In this document: one piece after another, positions 9,276-19,227 of the stretch
How the letters are laid out: each line of letters begins with the position of its first letter
Numbering within the stretch: position 1 is the first letter of the stretch
NCBI GenBank assembly: GCA_008180335.1
Contig: VTEF01000001.1
Span: 622,636-686,635 of the forward strand
Length of the DNA: 64,000 bases
Direction of reading: 5' to 3'
Source of the DNA: Priestia megaterium
GTDB lineage: Bacteria; Bacillota; Bacilli; Bacillales; Bacillaceae_H
The notes under the pieces: generated by a model
What the model was told of the DNA's origin: nothing
Databases searched by the model: none
Seen by the model: only the letters and a program-made list of their open reading frames with translations
Position numbers and translations under genes: made by a program

Positions 9276-11192
9276 ATGCGTGTTTCAGGTGTCACAGTTC
9301 GTAAAAGGCTAGCAGCTGTTCTAGTAGTAGGCATTCTTATCTTTTTTGTGATTGATGTGCGGCTTGGATATGTACAGCTATTAATGGGGGACATGCTTAC
9401 GGAGCGAGCGAAAGACCTATGGAGTCGAAATATTCCTTTTGAACCTGAAAGAGGAAAGATTTTAGACAGAAATGATGTTCCGTTGGCTACGAATAAAAGC
9501 GCACCAACTGTTTTGGTGATGCCAAGACAAGTAGAAGATCCTGTGAAAACTGCTGAACAGCTTGCTGCAGTTTTAAATACGACAAAAGAGAAGGTGTATG
9601 AACAGATTACTAAAGCCTCATCAAGTGTTTATTTGCGTCCAGAAGGTCGAAAAATTTCACATGAAAAAGCAAATGAAGTCCGCAACTTAAACTTAAAGGG
9701 TGTTTATATTGCCGAAGATTCAAAACGTCATTATCCATATGGAAGCTATTTATCTCACGTATTGGGATTTGCAGGTGTTGACAACCAAGGCCTAATGGGA
9801 TTAGAACTGTATTATGACAAAGAGCTAAAGGGGCAAAAAGGTTCTGTTAAGTTGTACTCCGATGCAAAAGGCAAAAAAATGCCTAATATTGCAGATGATT
9901 ACACAGAACCTGTTGATGGACTTGATTTACGCTTAACAATTGATTCTAGAGTGGAAACGATTATGGAACGGGAGCTTGATAATGCCCAAACAACATATAA
10001 TCCTGATGGAATGATTGCTATTGCAATGAACCCTAAGAATGGTGAGATTTTAGGGATGTCAAGCCGCCCTACATTTGATCCTGCTGACTTTCAGCATGTC
10101 AAGCCTGAAGTCTACAATCGCAATTTACCAATTTGGAGTGCTTACGAACCAGGCTCTACATTTAAAATTATTACGCTGGCTGCATCTTTAGAGGAGAAGA
10201 AAGTTGATTTATTAAAAGATCAATTTTATGATGATGGAGCTGCGGAAGTAGGTGGAGCAAAACTTCGTTGTTGGAAACGAGGAGGACACGGTCAGCAAAG
10301 CTTCCTAGAAGTTGTTCAAAATTCTTGTAACCCAGGGTTTGTTGAGTTAGGAGATCGATTAGGAAAAGATACGCTTTTTAAATACATTCGCAATTTTGGG
10401 TTTGGTGAGAAAACAGGAATTGACTTGCAAGGAGAAGCGAAAGGAATATTGTTTCCTCTTGAACGAGTTGGACCAGTGGAACAGGCAACTACTGCATTTG
10501 GCCAAGGGGTCTCTGTTACACCGATTCAACAAGTAGCGGCAGTAGCAGCTGCTGTTAATGGTGGCACTTTATATGAGCCTTATATTGCGAAAGAATGGGT
10601 GGATCCGACAACAGGGAAAGTCGTTAGTCGCAATGAACCAAAAACTAAACGTAAAGTTATTTCCGAAGAAACGTCTAAGCAAGTTCGCTTTGTACTTGAG
10701 AGTGTTGTAGCGCAAGGGACTGGTAAAAATGCATTTGTTGAAGGTTATCGTGTCGGAGGAAAAACAGGAACAGCTCAAAAAGCGCAGAACGGTAAATATT
10801 TAGAAAATAACCACATTGTTTCATTTATTGGGTTTGCGCCTGCTGATGATCCTCAAATTGTTGTCTATGTTGCAGTAGATAATCCGAAAGGCACTACGCA
10901 GTTTGGTGGTGTAGTAGCAGCGCCAATCGTAGGTAAGATGATTGAAGATAGCTTGCGTACAATGGGTGTAAAACCTCGTACAGAGCAAATCGAAAAAGAA
11001 TTAACATGGTTAGATACACCAATGATAAAAGTACCAAATATCGTTGGTTTATCAAAAAAAGAGTTACAAGAGCAACTAGTTAATTTAAAATTAGATGTGA
11101 GTGGTGAAGGAGAAAAAGTAATTAAACAGTCACCGGAACCAGGCACTAAAGTTAAAGAAGGCGAAACAATTCGAATATATATGGGAGACTAA
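9276..11192 (+). CDS. spoVD: Stage V sporulation protein D, cortex transpeptidase
   Basis: This 638-residue class B penicillin-binding protein is paralogous to the upstream PBP2B. It has a membrane anchor (about residues 10-30), STFK (Ser294), a SCN triad (NSCNPG near residue 350), KTGTAQ (Lys496) and a single C-terminal PASTA domain. It makes spore cortex peptidoglycan together with SpoVE around the forespore. The single PASTA domain, and the Cys in the SCN motif in place of the Ser in SSN of PBP2B, fit SpoVD. The ATG follows AGAGGAGGTTCT. In B. subtilis it is sigma-E dependent; I could not identify a convincing sigma-E promoter here. Confidence 0.94.
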   Translation: MRVSGVTVRKRLAAVLVVGILIFFVIDVRLGYVQLLMGDMLTERAKDLWSRNIPFEPERGKILDRNDVPLATNKSAPTVLVMPRQVEDPVKTAEQLAAVLNTTKEKVYEQITKASSSVYLRPEGRKISHEKANEVRNLNLKGVYIAEDSKRHYPYGSYLSHVLGFAGVDNQGLMGLELYYDKELKGQKGSVKLYSDAKGKKMPNIADDYTEPVDGLDLRLTIDSRVETIMERELDNAQTTYNPDGMIAIAMNPKNGEILGMSSRPTFDPADFQHVKPEVYNRNLPIWSAYEPGSTFKIITLAASLEEKKVDLLKDQFYDDGAAEVGGAKLRCWKRGGHGQQSFLEVVQNSCNPGFVELGDRLGKDTLFKYIRNFGFGEKTGIDLQGEAKGILFPLERVGPVEQATTAFGQGVSVTPIQQVAAVAAAVNGGTLYEPYIAKEWVDPTTGKVVSRNEPKTKRKVISEETSKQVRFVLESVVAQGTGKNAFVEGYRVGGKTGTAQKAQNGKYLENNHIVSFIGFAPADDPQIVVYVAVDNPKGTTQFGGVVAAPIVGKMIEDSLRTMGVKPRTEQIEKELTWLDTPMIKVPNIVGLSKKELQEQLVNLKLDVSGEGEKVIKQSPEPGTKVKEGETIRIYMGD

Positions 11193-11196
11193 TTCA

Positions 11197-11202
11197 TATA
11201 AT
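11197..11202 (+). promoter_or_regulatory. Candidate -10 box upstream of the murE leader
   Basis: A perfect TATAAT hexamer lies just after the spoVD stop. The -35 region is poor, so support is limited. A start near 11209 would give a murE leader of about 320 bases that contains the structured element described next. The coaBC leader has a TATAAT at a similar distance from its copy. Confidence 0.3.
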
Positions 11203-11208
11203 TGGTTT

Positions 11209-11397
11209 GTCTTTTCCACTTCAATGGACAATAAGCCCCTCGCTTTATAGCTTTAAGTAGGGCGTAACTGTCCGGAAAAGCTCGGATATCAAAACGTAGA
11301 TAAAAAGCTGTGTAACCCGTAAATCTAATGGGCCTTAAAACAATCAGTCGAGAAGGAAGAAGGCTTCTGCTGATTGAAGTTTCATTTTATTCATTAT
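11209..11397 (+). ncRNA. Structured leader element upstream of murE (copy 1; homologous to coaBC leader)
   Basis: From 5' to 3' I see an outer helix GGACA (11226-11230) with TGTCC (11269-11273), enclosing a conserved AAGCCC-TCGCTTT block and a GCCC/GGGC pairing (11235-11238 with 11260-11263). Next come the block ATGGGCCTTAA (11328-11338), a hairpin CAATCAG/CTGATTG (11341-11347 with 11370-11376) with inner AGAAG/CTTCT, and a tail AAGTTTCATTTTATTCA (11377-11393). The same order of parts occurs before coaBC with covarying helices. I do not recognise the family. It could be a cis-regulatory RNA or a remnant of a small repeated or mobile element. Confidence 0.55.
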
Positions 11398-11432
11398 AAG
11401 TGGAGATGTCTACTTTTATGATTGGGACAATT

Positions 11433-11467
11433 AAGCCTTGAGGGAATTCCCTCGTGGCTTCTTTTTC
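11433..11467 (+). terminator. Terminator hairpin between the leader element and murE
   Basis: AAGCC-GAGGG pairs with CCCTC-GGCTT around an AATT loop and is followed by CTTTTTC. It ends only about 64 bases before murE, so it either terminates spoVD transcripts or acts as an attenuator controlled by the structured element upstream. Confidence 0.7.
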
Positions 11468-11530
11468 TGTAAAATGTAGAGGATGATCTCGTAAATGTTT
11501 CACTTCACAAATAGAGAGGACATGGTAGCA

Positions 11531-12997
11531 ATGGATTTAAAAAAACTACTAACAAACTTGCATGGCTTTGTACAAATGCCAAAAGAGACAGTAAATATCA
11601 GTTCAATTGAAATGGACTCACGAGAAGTAAAGCCAGGTGCTTTATTTATTTGTGTTAACGGTTATACTGTAGATGGCCATGACTTTGCAAAAATGGCTGT
11701 CGAAAAAGGAGCTGTAGCCATTCTGACAGAGAAGCCCGTTGATGTTGGGGTGCCTGTTATTATCGTAAAAAACACAAAGCGAGCAATGGCTGTTCTAGCA
11801 GATGCTTTTTATAGCCAGCCAACGCAGAAGTTACATCTAATTGGTGTGACAGGTACAAATGGAAAAACAACGATTACACATTTAATTGAGCATATGTTTA
11901 AAGCGCAGAAAAAGAAAACAGGATTAATCGGAACAATTGAAATTCGCATTGGCGATCAATCATACGAGGTGAAAAACACTACTCCTGAATCATTAACATT
12001 GCAAAAAACATTCCATCAAATGGTTGAAGAAAACGTAGAAGTAGCAATGATGGAGGTTTCTTCTCATGCATTAGATTTAGGACGTGTGCATGGCTGTGAC
12101 TTTGATGTAGCGATTTTTACAAATTTAACACAAGATCATTTGGATTATCATCAAACAATGGAAGATTATCGTCGTGCTAAAGGACTGCTCTTTGCGCAAT
12201 TAGGAAATGCTTATAATCATAATCATCCTAAGTTTGCTATTTTAAATGCTGATGACAGTGCAACAGAAGAATACATTAAAAGCACAGCAGCAACTGTTAT
12301 TACATATGGAATTGATAATGACAGTGATATTCGTGCGACAAATATTCAAATGAACAACGGTGGAACAACATTTCAATTGAGCACTCCAACTGAAACTGTA
12401 CAGGTGCAAATGAAACTTGTAGGGAAATTCAGTGTTTATAATGTGTTAGCAGCTACAGCAGCTTGTCTTGTTTCTAATATGCCGCTGTCTATTATTGTCG
12501 AGGAAATAAATAAGATTGAAGGTGTATCTGGACGATTCGAAGTAGTGGACGCTGAACAAGATTTTACGGTTATTGTAGATTATGCACATACGCCAGATAG
12601 CTTGGAAAATGTATTAAAAACAGTAAAGCAATTCGCAAAGCAAAATATATATGTTATTGTTGGATGTGGCGGAGACCGCGATCGAACTAAGCGTCCGATC
12701 ATGGCTAACATTGCATCGACCTATAGCACAGAAGCAATTTTAACGTCAGATAATCCTAGAAGTGAAGACCCAAAAGCCATTCTACAAGATATGGAAGAAG
12801 GCGTTAAACAAGAAAATTGCGTAACGATAATAGATCGTGAAGAGGCAATCAAATATGCAATAACAAAAGCAAAAAAAGATGATGTTATAGTGATTGCTGG
12901 AAAAGGTCATGAAACATATCAAATTATTGGAGACCAAGTGCTTGATTTTGACGATCGCGAAGTAGCACGTAAAATGATTAGGGAGCGAAACTTGTAA
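11531..12997 (+). CDS. murE: UDP-N-acetylmuramoyl-L-alanyl-D-glutamate--2,6-diaminopimelate ligase
   Basis: This 488-residue Mur ligase adds the third residue of the peptidoglycan stem peptide in the cytosol, using ATP. It has the P-loop [10 protein letters not shown] (about residues 103-112), [14 protein letters not shown] in the middle and the substrate-selecting motif DNPR (407-410), which is typical of enzymes that add meso-diaminopimelate rather than lysine. The start at 11531 gives [10 protein letters not shown], like B. subtilis MurE; it lies about 10 bases after AGAGAGGA. An in-frame ATG at 11522 is an alternative but too close to that site. A terminator-like hairpin and a structured leader lie upstream. 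mraY follows after 58 bases. Confidence 0.95.
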   Translation: MDLKKLLTNLHGFVQMPKETVNISSIEMDSREVKPGALFICVNGYTVDGHDFAKMAVEKGAVAILTEKPVDVGVPVIIVKNTKRAMAVLADAFYSQPTQKLHLIGVTGTNGKTTITHLIEHMFKAQKKKTGLIGTIEIRIGDQSYEVKNTTPESLTLQKTFHQMVEENVEVAMMEVSSHALDLGRVHGCDFDVAIFTNLTQDHLDYHQTMEDYRRAKGLLFAQLGNAYNHNHPKFAILNADDSATEEYIKSTAATVITYGIDNDSDIRATNIQMNNGGTTFQLSTPTETVQVQMKLVGKFSVYNVLAATAACLVSNMPLSIIVEEINKIEGVSGRFEVVDAEQDFTVIVDYAHTPDSLENVLKTVKQFAKQNIYVIVGCGGDRDRTKRPIMANIASTYSTEAILTSDNPRSEDPKAILQDMEEGVKQENCVTIIDREEAIKYAITKAKKDDVIVIAGKGHETYQIIGDQVLDFDDREVARKMIRERNL

Positions 12998-13055
12998 TGA
13001 AATGTTTGAAACAACAAAACAATTGTAAGGATATGGTGAGCAAGGAGGAAGTAGC

Positions 13056-14030
13056 ATGCTAGAACAATCGATTTTATTTACCATCGGTTTGGCTTTTTTA
13101 ATTACGGTTATCTTGTCACCAATCTTTATTCCTTTTTTGAGAAGATTGAAATTTGGTCAAAGCATTCGTGATGAAGGGCCAAAATCCCATCAAAAGAAAT
13201 CAGGAACGCCTACAATGGGGGGCATCATGATTTTACTATCTGTCATTGTAGCAACGCTTATTATGGCAAACCAGTATGCAGAAGTTACATATAAAACGTT
13301 TTTATTACTATTTGTTACAATTGGATTCGGATTATTAGGATTCTTAGATGATTTTATTAAAGTAGTACTAAAGCGAAACTTAGGGTTAACATCAAAGCAG
13401 AAGTTTTTAGGTCAAGTCGTTATTGCAATTATCTTTTACTTTATTGCAAGACAATTTGAATTTTCAACAGAAATAACAATTCCTGGTATTGCTAACCCTG
13501 TTGATTTAGGCTGGTTCTACGTCGTATTTCTTGTTATTTGGTTAGTTGGTTTTTCAAATGCTGTGAACTTAACAGACGGGTTAGATGGATTGGTTTCAGG
13601 TACGAGTGCAATTGCATTCGGTGCCTTTGCAGTCCTTGCTTGGAATGCTGAGCAGTTTGAACTTTCTATTTTTTCAGTTGCTGTTGTAGGTGCAGTATTA
13701 GGATTTTTAGTATTTAACGCACATCCTGCAAAAGTGTTCATGGGAGATACAGGATCGTTAGCTTTAGGTGGTGCAATTGCAACGGTTGCTATTTTAATGA
13801 AGATGGAATTTTTGCTAGTCGTTATTGGTGGAATTTTTGTTATTGAGACTTTATCCGTTATGATTCAAGTAGCATCGTTTAAAACAACGGGGAAGCGAGT
13901 ATTTAAAATGAGTCCGCTTCATCATCACTATGAATTAAGCGGTTGGTCAGAATGGCGTGTTGTTATGACATTTTGGGCTGTAGGCTTATTATTTGCAATG
14001 CTTGGAATTTATATCGAGGTGTGGATTTAA
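13056..14030 (+). CDS. mraY: Phospho-N-acetylmuramoyl-pentapeptide-transferase MraY
   Basis: This 324-residue polytopic membrane enzyme transfers phospho-MurNAc-pentapeptide to undecaprenyl phosphate, forming lipid I. About ten hydrophobic segments are visible. Family motifs are [14 protein letters not shown] (about residues 44-57), LGFLDDFIK with the catalytic Asp pair (about 98-106), NLTDGLDGL (about 173-181) and the C-terminal SPLHHHYEL. The ATG follows GCAAGGAGGAAG. It is directly followed by murD with no gap, so the two are translationally close. Confidence 0.96.
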   Translation: MLEQSILFTIGLAFLITVILSPIFIPFLRRLKFGQSIRDEGPKSHQKKSGTPTMGGIMILLSVIVATLIMANQYAEVTYKTFLLLFVTIGFGLLGFLDDFIKVVLKRNLGLTSKQKFLGQVVIAIIFYFIARQFEFSTEITIPGIANPVDLGWFYVVFLVIWLVGFSNAVNLTDGLDGLVSGTSAIAFGAFAVLAWNAEQFELSIFSVAVVGAVLGFLVFNAHPAKVFMGDTGSLALGGAIATVAILMKMEFLLVVIGGIFVIETLSVMIQVASFKTTGKRVFKMSPLHHHYELSGWSEWRVVMTFWAVGLLFAMLGIYIEVWI

Positions 14031-15380
14031 GTGAAAACAATTAACTTTTATAAAAATAAACATGTACTCATTTTAGGTTTAGCCAAAAGTGGTTTAGCGG
14101 CTGCAAAGCTAGTCAAGCAATTAGGAGCAACTGTGGTTGTTAATGACCAAAAGCCTTACGAAGAAAACGAAGCAGCACAACAATTAGAGAAGATAGGTAT
14201 TGAAGTTGTATGTGGGCATCATCCATTAGAGCTATTAACAGGGGTTGACATGATTGTAAAAAATCCTGGAATTCCCTATTCAAATCCGTTGCTTCAAGCA
14301 GCAATGGAAAAACAAATCTCCATTGTGACTGAAGTAGAGCTAGCATATGACATTAGTGAAGCGCCATTTATTGGCATTACAGGTAGTAACGGAAAAACAA
14401 CAACAACAACACTGATCTATAACATGTTAAAAGAAGATAACAAGCAACCATTAATTGCAGGAAATATTGGAACAGTTGCTTGTGAAGTCGCACAAGAAGC
14501 TACTTCTGATCATGTAATTGTGACAGAGTTGTCCTCTTTTCAATTAATGGGCATTGAAAAGTTTCGTCCGAGGATTTCTTTGTTGCTGAATTTATTTGAA
14601 GCACATTTAGATTATCATGGTACAAAAGAAGAATACATCCAAGCAAAAGCTAATTTGTTTAAAAATCAAACGCAAGAAGATTTTGCTGTAGTCAATGCAG
14701 ATGACGAAATAGTTATGAATGTGAGCCAGCAAATTCATGCTCAAATCATTCCTTTTTCTGTAACGAAGCAACTAATACAAGGCGCTTATATTAAAGAAGA
14801 CACTTTATTTTTTAAAGACGAAGCGGTAATCTCAATTAAAGATATTGTGCTTCCGGGTAAACATAACCTTGAAAATATATTAGCGGCTATTTCAGTTGTA
14901 AAAACCTATGGTTGTTCAAATGAAGCGATTCAACAAGTATTAACCACGTTTGCAGGCGTAAAGCATCGTGTTCAATATGTAACAACAATTAATGGTCGTA
15001 AGTTTTACAATGATTCAAAGGCAACGAATATCTTGGCAACAAAAGTAGCTCTTTCTGCATTTACACAACCAACAATTTTGTTAGCGGGCGGATTAGATCG
15101 CGGAAATGAATTCGATGAATTGAAAGAATCATTTGATCATGTAAAAGCTATTGTGACATTTGGAGAAACAGCGCCAAAAATTGAGCGAGTAGCAAAAGAA
15201 GCAGGAATACAAATCGTTAAACGTGTCGATAATGTTAAACAAGCAGTGGAAGAAGCGTATTCCTGCTCAGATGAAGGAGATGTTATTTTACTCTCACCTG
15301 CCTGTGCAAGTTGGGATCAATTTAAAACTTTTGAAGAACGCGGTGACATCTTTATCGAGTCTGTGCATAAACTGAAATAA
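14031..15380 (+). CDS. murD: UDP-N-acetylmuramoyl-L-alanine--D-glutamate ligase
   Basis: This 449-residue cytosolic Mur ligase adds D-glutamate to UDP-MurNAc-L-alanine with ATP. It has an N-terminal Rossmann-like domain ([11 protein letters not shown]), the P-loop [16 protein letters not shown] (about residues 114-129), [18 protein letters not shown] and the C-terminal [20 protein letters not shown]. The start codon is GTG at 14031, immediately after the mraY stop, with GAGGTG inside the end of mraY as ribosome site. Length and sequence are very close to B. subtilis MurD. spoVE follows after 62 bases. Confidence 0.96.
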   Translation: MKTINFYKNKHVLILGLAKSGLAAAKLVKQLGATVVVNDQKPYEENEAAQQLEKIGIEVVCGHHPLELLTGVDMIVKNPGIPYSNPLLQAAMEKQISIVTEVELAYDISEAPFIGITGSNGKTTTTTLIYNMLKEDNKQPLIAGNIGTVACEVAQEATSDHVIVTELSSFQLMGIEKFRPRISLLLNLFEAHLDYHGTKEEYIQAKANLFKNQTQEDFAVVNADDEIVMNVSQQIHAQIIPFSVTKQLIQGAYIKEDTLFFKDEAVISIKDIVLPGKHNLENILAAISVVKTYGCSNEAIQQVLTTFAGVKHRVQYVTTINGRKFYNDSKATNILATKVALSAFTQPTILLAGGLDRGNEFDELKESFDHVKAIVTFGETAPKIERVAKEAGIQIVKRVDNVKQAVEEAYSCSDEGDVILLSPACASWDQFKTFEERGDIFIESVHKLK

Positions 15381-15442
15381 GGGCTTGTCTAAACACCTAG
15401 AACACATAATGGCCCTAATATATTGTTTCGAGGTGCATGACA

Positions 15443-16543
15443 TTGTCGACGAAAAGGTCTACTCCGGATTTTTTTCTTATAATCGTTACATTATCTCTAT
15501 TAACGATTGGGCTTATTATGGTGTACAGTGCGAGTGCAATATGGGCAACCTATAAGTTTGACGATTCGTTCTTTTTTGCGAAACGTCAACTTTTATTTGC
15601 AGGGCTAGGTGTATGTGCAATGTTTGTTATTATGAACATCGATTACTGGACGTGGCGCACTTGGTCAAAAGCGTTAATTATTGTGTGTTTTATTATGCTC
15701 GTTCTAGTACTGATTCCTGGTGTTGGTCTTGTACGTAACGGCTCGCAAAGTTGGATTGGAGTGGGAGCATTTTCGATTCAGCCTTCTGAGTTTATGAAGT
15801 TTGCGATGATTACATTTCTAGCAAAATTTTTAGCAGAAAACCAAAAGAGCATTACATCGTTTAAAAAAGGAATGGTTCCAGCGTTATCACTCGTTTTTTT
15901 AGTGTTTGGGATTATCATGCTACAACCTGATTTAGGAACGGGGACAGTATTGGTTGGTACCTGTATTGTCATGATTTTCGTGTCAGGCGCTAAAATTAGT
16001 CATTTCATAGGTCTTGGGTTAGTAGGAGTTGCAGGCTTTGTTGTCCTTGTCTTGTCTGCTCCGTACCGAATTAAGCGGATTACTTCTTTCCTGGATCCTT
16101 GGGAGGACCCATTAGGGAGCGGCTTTCAAATCATTCAGTCTCTTTATGCAATTGGTCCTGGTGGTTTGCTAGGGTTAGGTTTGGGGCAAAGTCGACAAAA
16201 ATTCTTCTATTTACCTGAACCGCAAACGGATTTTATTTTCGCTATTTTAGCTGAGGAACTAGGGTTTATCGGTGGCTCACTCGTTTTAATTTTATTTAGT
16301 TTGCTGTTATGGAGAGGGATTCGAATCGCTTTGGGGGCCCCTGATTTATATGGAAGTTTTTTAGCGCTAGGTATTATTTCGATGGTTGCTATTCAAGTTA
16401 TGATTAATATTAGCGTAGTCACAGGGCTAATGCCTGTAACGGGAATTACCTTACCGTTCCTCAGCTACGGGGGCTCGTCTTTGACTTTGATGTTAGCCGC
16501 AGTAGGTGTTTTGTTAAATGTTAGCAGATATTCTCGCTACTAA
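15443..16543 (+). CDS. spoVE: Stage V sporulation protein E, SEDS glycosyltransferase
   Basis: This 366-residue SEDS-family protein has about ten membrane segments. It polymerises lipid II glycan strands for the spore cortex and works with SpoVD. Visible motifs are VYSASAIWA, SWIGVGAFSIQPSEFMK, QPDLGTG and the C-terminal GITLPFLSYGGSS. I chose TTG at 15443 (MSTKRSTPDFF) because GAGGTG ends seven bases before it and B. subtilis SpoVE begins equivalently; the in-frame ATG at 15437 lies almost on top of that site. In B. subtilis murG follows; here a 434-base gap leads directly to murB. Confidence 0.95.
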   Translation: MSTKRSTPDFFLIIVTLSLLTIGLIMVYSASAIWATYKFDDSFFFAKRQLLFAGLGVCAMFVIMNIDYWTWRTWSKALIIVCFIMLVLVLIPGVGLVRNGSQSWIGVGAFSIQPSEFMKFAMITFLAKFLAENQKSITSFKKGMVPALSLVFLVFGIIMLQPDLGTGTVLVGTCIVMIFVSGAKISHFIGLGLVGVAGFVVLVLSAPYRIKRITSFLDPWEDPLGSGFQIIQSLYAIGPGGLLGLGLGQSRQKFFYLPEPQTDFIFAILAEELGFIGGSLVLILFSLLLWRGIRIALGAPDLYGSFLALGIISMVAIQVMINISVVTGLMPVTGITLPFLSYGGSSLTLMLAAVGVLLNVSRYSRY

Positions 16544-16977
16544 CGGTAAGAATGTGTATAATAAAGACGTACAAGAATTTTTTATCATGAACCGTCAGCT
16601 TAAATCCAGTTATTAAACGGATTTTGTTGGCGGTTTATTGCGCTTTTTCTTTACAGATCTATGATATTTTTGAATGAAATGTTTTTAAAATGTAATGTTG
16701 TCATAACCAAATATATCTATAACTGTGATATGATGTGTAAAGTTAACTATTTTTTGTGAATGGCTAGCAGAATAGCTAGTCGTGGCTTGCTTCGTGTTGT
16801 TTGAGAGTAGTTCTAATTAAATTGATGAAAAGTAACTAAGCAGTTGATAAAATGATTATGAAAATTTAGCTTTCTGTAACAGATAAACGTACATTCTCTA
16901 GGTGAATGTCATACGATAAATAAAAGCAATTATAGATGACAACGGAAAAAAGCAAAGATGGTTTTTAGGAGGTTCTT
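16544..16977. other. Intergenic region between spoVE and murB; murG absent
   Basis: These 434 bases have no credible open frame, and nothing resembling the MurG N-terminal GGTGGH motif or other MurG segments. There is a large hairpin at 16590-16635, a small CTAGC/GCTAG hairpin near 16765-16780, and otherwise AT-rich sequence up to the strong AGGAGG before murB. murG (about 360 codons) normally sits here in Bacillus. Confidence 0.8.
16590..16646 (+). terminator. Possible terminator after spoVE
   Basis: AACCGTCA pairs with TGGCGGTT and, inside it, AAATCC pairs with GGATTT. The T-run (CTTTTTCTT) comes seven bases after the stem, so it is not a textbook terminator, but it probably ends the mraY-murD-spoVE transcript. 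Confidence 0.45.
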
Positions 16978-17883
16978 ATGGAAGCATTAGCAAAAGAGTT
17001 AGTAGAAGCGAAGATTGGAAAGGTTCGTGAAAATGAGCCATTGGCGAAACATACGACTATGAAAATTGGTGGTCCAGCGGACATCCTTGTAGAGCCTAGC
17101 TCTGTTGAAGATTTAAAACTTACAATGGATATTATTCGTAAGCATGGTGTGAAGTGGCGAGCAATTGGCCGAGGATCAAATTTATTAGTATCGGACAAAG
17201 GAATTGAAGGCGTAGTTATTAAATTGGGAGCCGGATTGGATGAATTAAAGATCGATGGAGAAATGGTCACTGTTGGTGGAGGATATCCAAGTATTAAATT
17301 AGCTACTGTGATCACGAAGCAAGGACTATCAGGACTTGAATTTTCAAGTGGTATTCCAGGCTCAGTAGGTGGAGCGGTCTACATGAATGCTGGAGCACAC
17401 GGTTCTGATATGTCTCAAGTTGTTGAAAAAGCATATGTGTTATTTGAAGATGGTACGTTAGAGTGGTTAACAAATGAGCAGCTACAGTTTTCATATCGTC
17501 ATTCTATCTTACAAAATGAGCGCCCAGGGGTTTGTGTAGAAGTTGTTCTTCGTTTAAAGAAAGGGACGCGAGATGACATTGTAGCGGTTATGCAGAAAAA
17601 TAAAGATTATCGCCGTGAAACTCAGCCATGGAACTACCCATGTGCAGGAAGTATTTTCCGCAACCCGTTACCAAATTATGCTGGAGATTTAATTGAAAAA
17701 TCAGGATTAAAAGGTTATTCTATTGGCGGTGCCCAGATTAGTGAGCAGCATGCAAACTTTATTGTGAATACAGGCACGGCAACAGCTTCGGATGTTCTAC
17801 AATTAATTGAACATGTGAAAAAAACAATTAAAGAGAAGTTCGGAGTCGACATTCATACAGAAGTAGAAATTGTTGGACGATAA
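16978..17883 (+). CDS. murB: UDP-N-acetylenolpyruvoylglucosamine reductase
   Basis: This 301-residue FAD enzyme reduces UDP-GlcNAc-enolpyruvate to UDP-MurNAc with NADPH in the cytosol. It shows the FAD-binding PCMH fold motifs ([12 protein letters not shown] near residue 61; [19 protein letters not shown] near 123-141), YRHSIL, the catalytic-loop region [10 protein letters not shown] and [14 protein letters not shown]. The length and the loop sequence fit type IIa MurB. The ATG follows TAGGAGG with ideal spacing. Separated from spoVE by 434 bases, it probably has its own promoter, though I could not define one. Confidence 0.95.
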   Translation: MEALAKELVEAKIGKVRENEPLAKHTTMKIGGPADILVEPSSVEDLKLTMDIIRKHGVKWRAIGRGSNLLVSDKGIEGVVIKLGAGLDELKIDGEMVTVGGGYPSIKLATVITKQGLSGLEFSSGIPGSVGGAVYMNAGAHGSDMSQVVEKAYVLFEDGTLEWLTNEQLQFSYRHSILQNERPGVCVEVVLRLKKGTRDDIVAVMQKNKDYRRETQPWNYPCAGSIFRNPLPNYAGDLIEKSGLKGYSIGGAQISEQHANFIVNTGTATASDVLQLIEHVKKTIKEKFGVDIHTEVEIVGR

Positions 17884-17940
17884 CATTGTTTAAGATATGG
17901 CAAAAATGTGTAAAAACTAAAGTGTTGTACATTTATTCTG

Positions 17941-17949
17941 TGCTATAAT
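17941..17949 (+). promoter_or_regulatory. Putative extended -10 promoter for divIB
   Basis: TGCTATAAT is a perfect extended -10 element about 85 bases before the divIB start. The -35 region is weak, as is common for extended -10 promoters. Confidence 0.4.
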
Positions 17950-18033
17950 GATGGTATTCTCATGAAGCAAAGAGAGAAAATAAATGGGCAGAAAAATCTT
18001 ATTTATGTTCTCAGGTGGATAAGGGTGAACAAA

Positions 18034-18789
18034 ATGGATAAAGGAAAGTTAATTGTTCTTGAGGATAGAGTACCAAAGTTGAAGGAACAGCGTAAGCATA
18101 AGGCAAATAAAAGGCTTATTTTTTATTTATCACTCTTTTTCATCCTTATTTTACTGATTGTTTATTCACAATCCTCACTTAGTAATATTTCTAAGATTGA
18201 GGTTACAGGTAATGAATATGTAGATAGTAAGGATGTTGTAAAAGCAAGTGGGCTTTCAACAAAGACAAGCTATTGGGAAGTAGATAAGGCTAAGGTTAGT
18301 GAAGCTGTTGAAAAGCACCCCGAGATAAAAGAAGCCACAATTGATAAAGGTTTTCCAAACAAAGTAATAATCCGAGTTAAAGAATATAATCGGATTGCAT
18401 ATGTTTTTTCAAAAGGTACATATTTTCCTGTAAATGAAAATGGCAAAGTGTTAAAAGCCGTTAAGAGTAGTGAAATCTCTTCAAGTGCTCCTTTGCTTGT
18501 AGAATGGGACGACCCAGAAGCAATTCAAGAAATGGTACAAGAATTGTCTAAAGCACCTACTAGTGTTACAACTGCAATTTCTGAGATTTATTATGTACCG
18601 AAGAAATCAGAGCCTCTTCATATTGAACTGTTTATGAATGATGGAAGAGAAGTAAGTGCTAAAATCAGTAATTTCTCTGAAAAAATTGTTTATTATCCAG
18701 CAATTATAAAGCAGTTAACACCGGATCAAGAGGGAGTGATTGATTTAGAAGGCAATTCATTCACTCCTTATAAGAAAAAAGATAAATAG
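18034..18789 (+). CDS. divIB: Cell division protein DivIB (FtsQ family)
   Basis: This 251-residue bitopic divisome protein has a basic cytoplasmic N-terminus containing LEDRVPKLKEQRK, a membrane segment (about residues 30-50), an extracytoplasmic POTRA domain beginning ISKIEVTGNEYV, and the FtsQ/DivIB beta domain (SEIYYVPKKSE, HIELFMNDGREV). It stabilises the FtsL-DivIC complex at the septum. The frame is open from 17962, but the ATG at 18034 follows AAGGGTGAAC and matches the B. subtilis N-terminus. The ylxW, ylxX and sbp genes that follow divIB in B. subtilis are absent. Confidence 0.92.
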   Translation: MDKGKLIVLEDRVPKLKEQRKHKANKRLIFYLSLFFILILLIVYSQSSLSNISKIEVTGNEYVDSKDVVKASGLSTKTSYWEVDKAKVSEAVEKHPEIKEATIDKGFPNKVIIRVKEYNRIAYVFSKGTYFPVNENGKVLKAVKSSEISSSAPLLVEWDDPEAIQEMVQELSKAPTSVTTAISEIYYVPKKSEPLHIELFMNDGREVSAKISNFSEKIVYYPAIIKQLTPDQEGVIDLEGNSFTPYKKKDK

Positions 18790-19227
18790 TTGTGCATTGA
18801 AGATGTGACATTGACATGTAGGTATTATAACAGATTCGATTCGAAATAATGATTATGAACATGGATAATCACATGCAGGCAATATGAAGACATCTGTAAA
18901 GAATCCTATTTAGAAAAAAATAAGAGAGTATTCATTTTCTAGGCAGAAGTTTCGCTTTTCTCACTGTGAATCTTAGTGTAGACTTATATTTAGCAATATT
19001 TTTCAAAGAAAAGCTGTATTTTTAAGGCGATATAGTTGTTATCCGAAAGTTTTGACGGATAAAATAAGTGAATGAACGTGAAAAAGTCGAAAAAAATTGA
19101 TTTTACAAAAGGGAAACAGATGTATGTGTTGAATATTTTCATATACTAGAAATTTAGCATGCAAGATTGTTGTTCTTCTTAAGTAAATTAAGATGATATG
19201 TGGAGAAGTTAAAGGAGGTGCCAAAGA
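18790..19227. other. Long intergenic region before ftsA
   Basis: These 438 AT-rich bases contain no credible gene on either strand. B. subtilis has ylxW, ylxX and sbp in this interval and several ftsA promoters (sigma-A and sigma-H). I see only weak promoter-like hexamers (for example TATAAC near 18825) and no clear terminator. A perfect AAAGGAGGTG ribosome site sits at its end. Confidence 0.7.

Noticed and set aside
16557-16646. Small RNA after spoVE (TATAAT at 16557, hairpin at 16590)
   Set aside because: The hexamer has no -35 or extended element and the hairpin lacks an adjacent T-run; a terminator for spoVE is simpler.
16544-16977. Decayed murG remnant
   Set aside because: I looked for MurG-like coding fragments (GGTGGH start, later conserved segments) in the gap and saw none, so I call it absent rather than a pseudogene.
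19039-19224. Open frame on the - strand before ftsA
   Set aside because: It has no ribosome site, no recognisable protein features and overlaps the ftsA ribosome site; a chance frame in AT-rich DNA.
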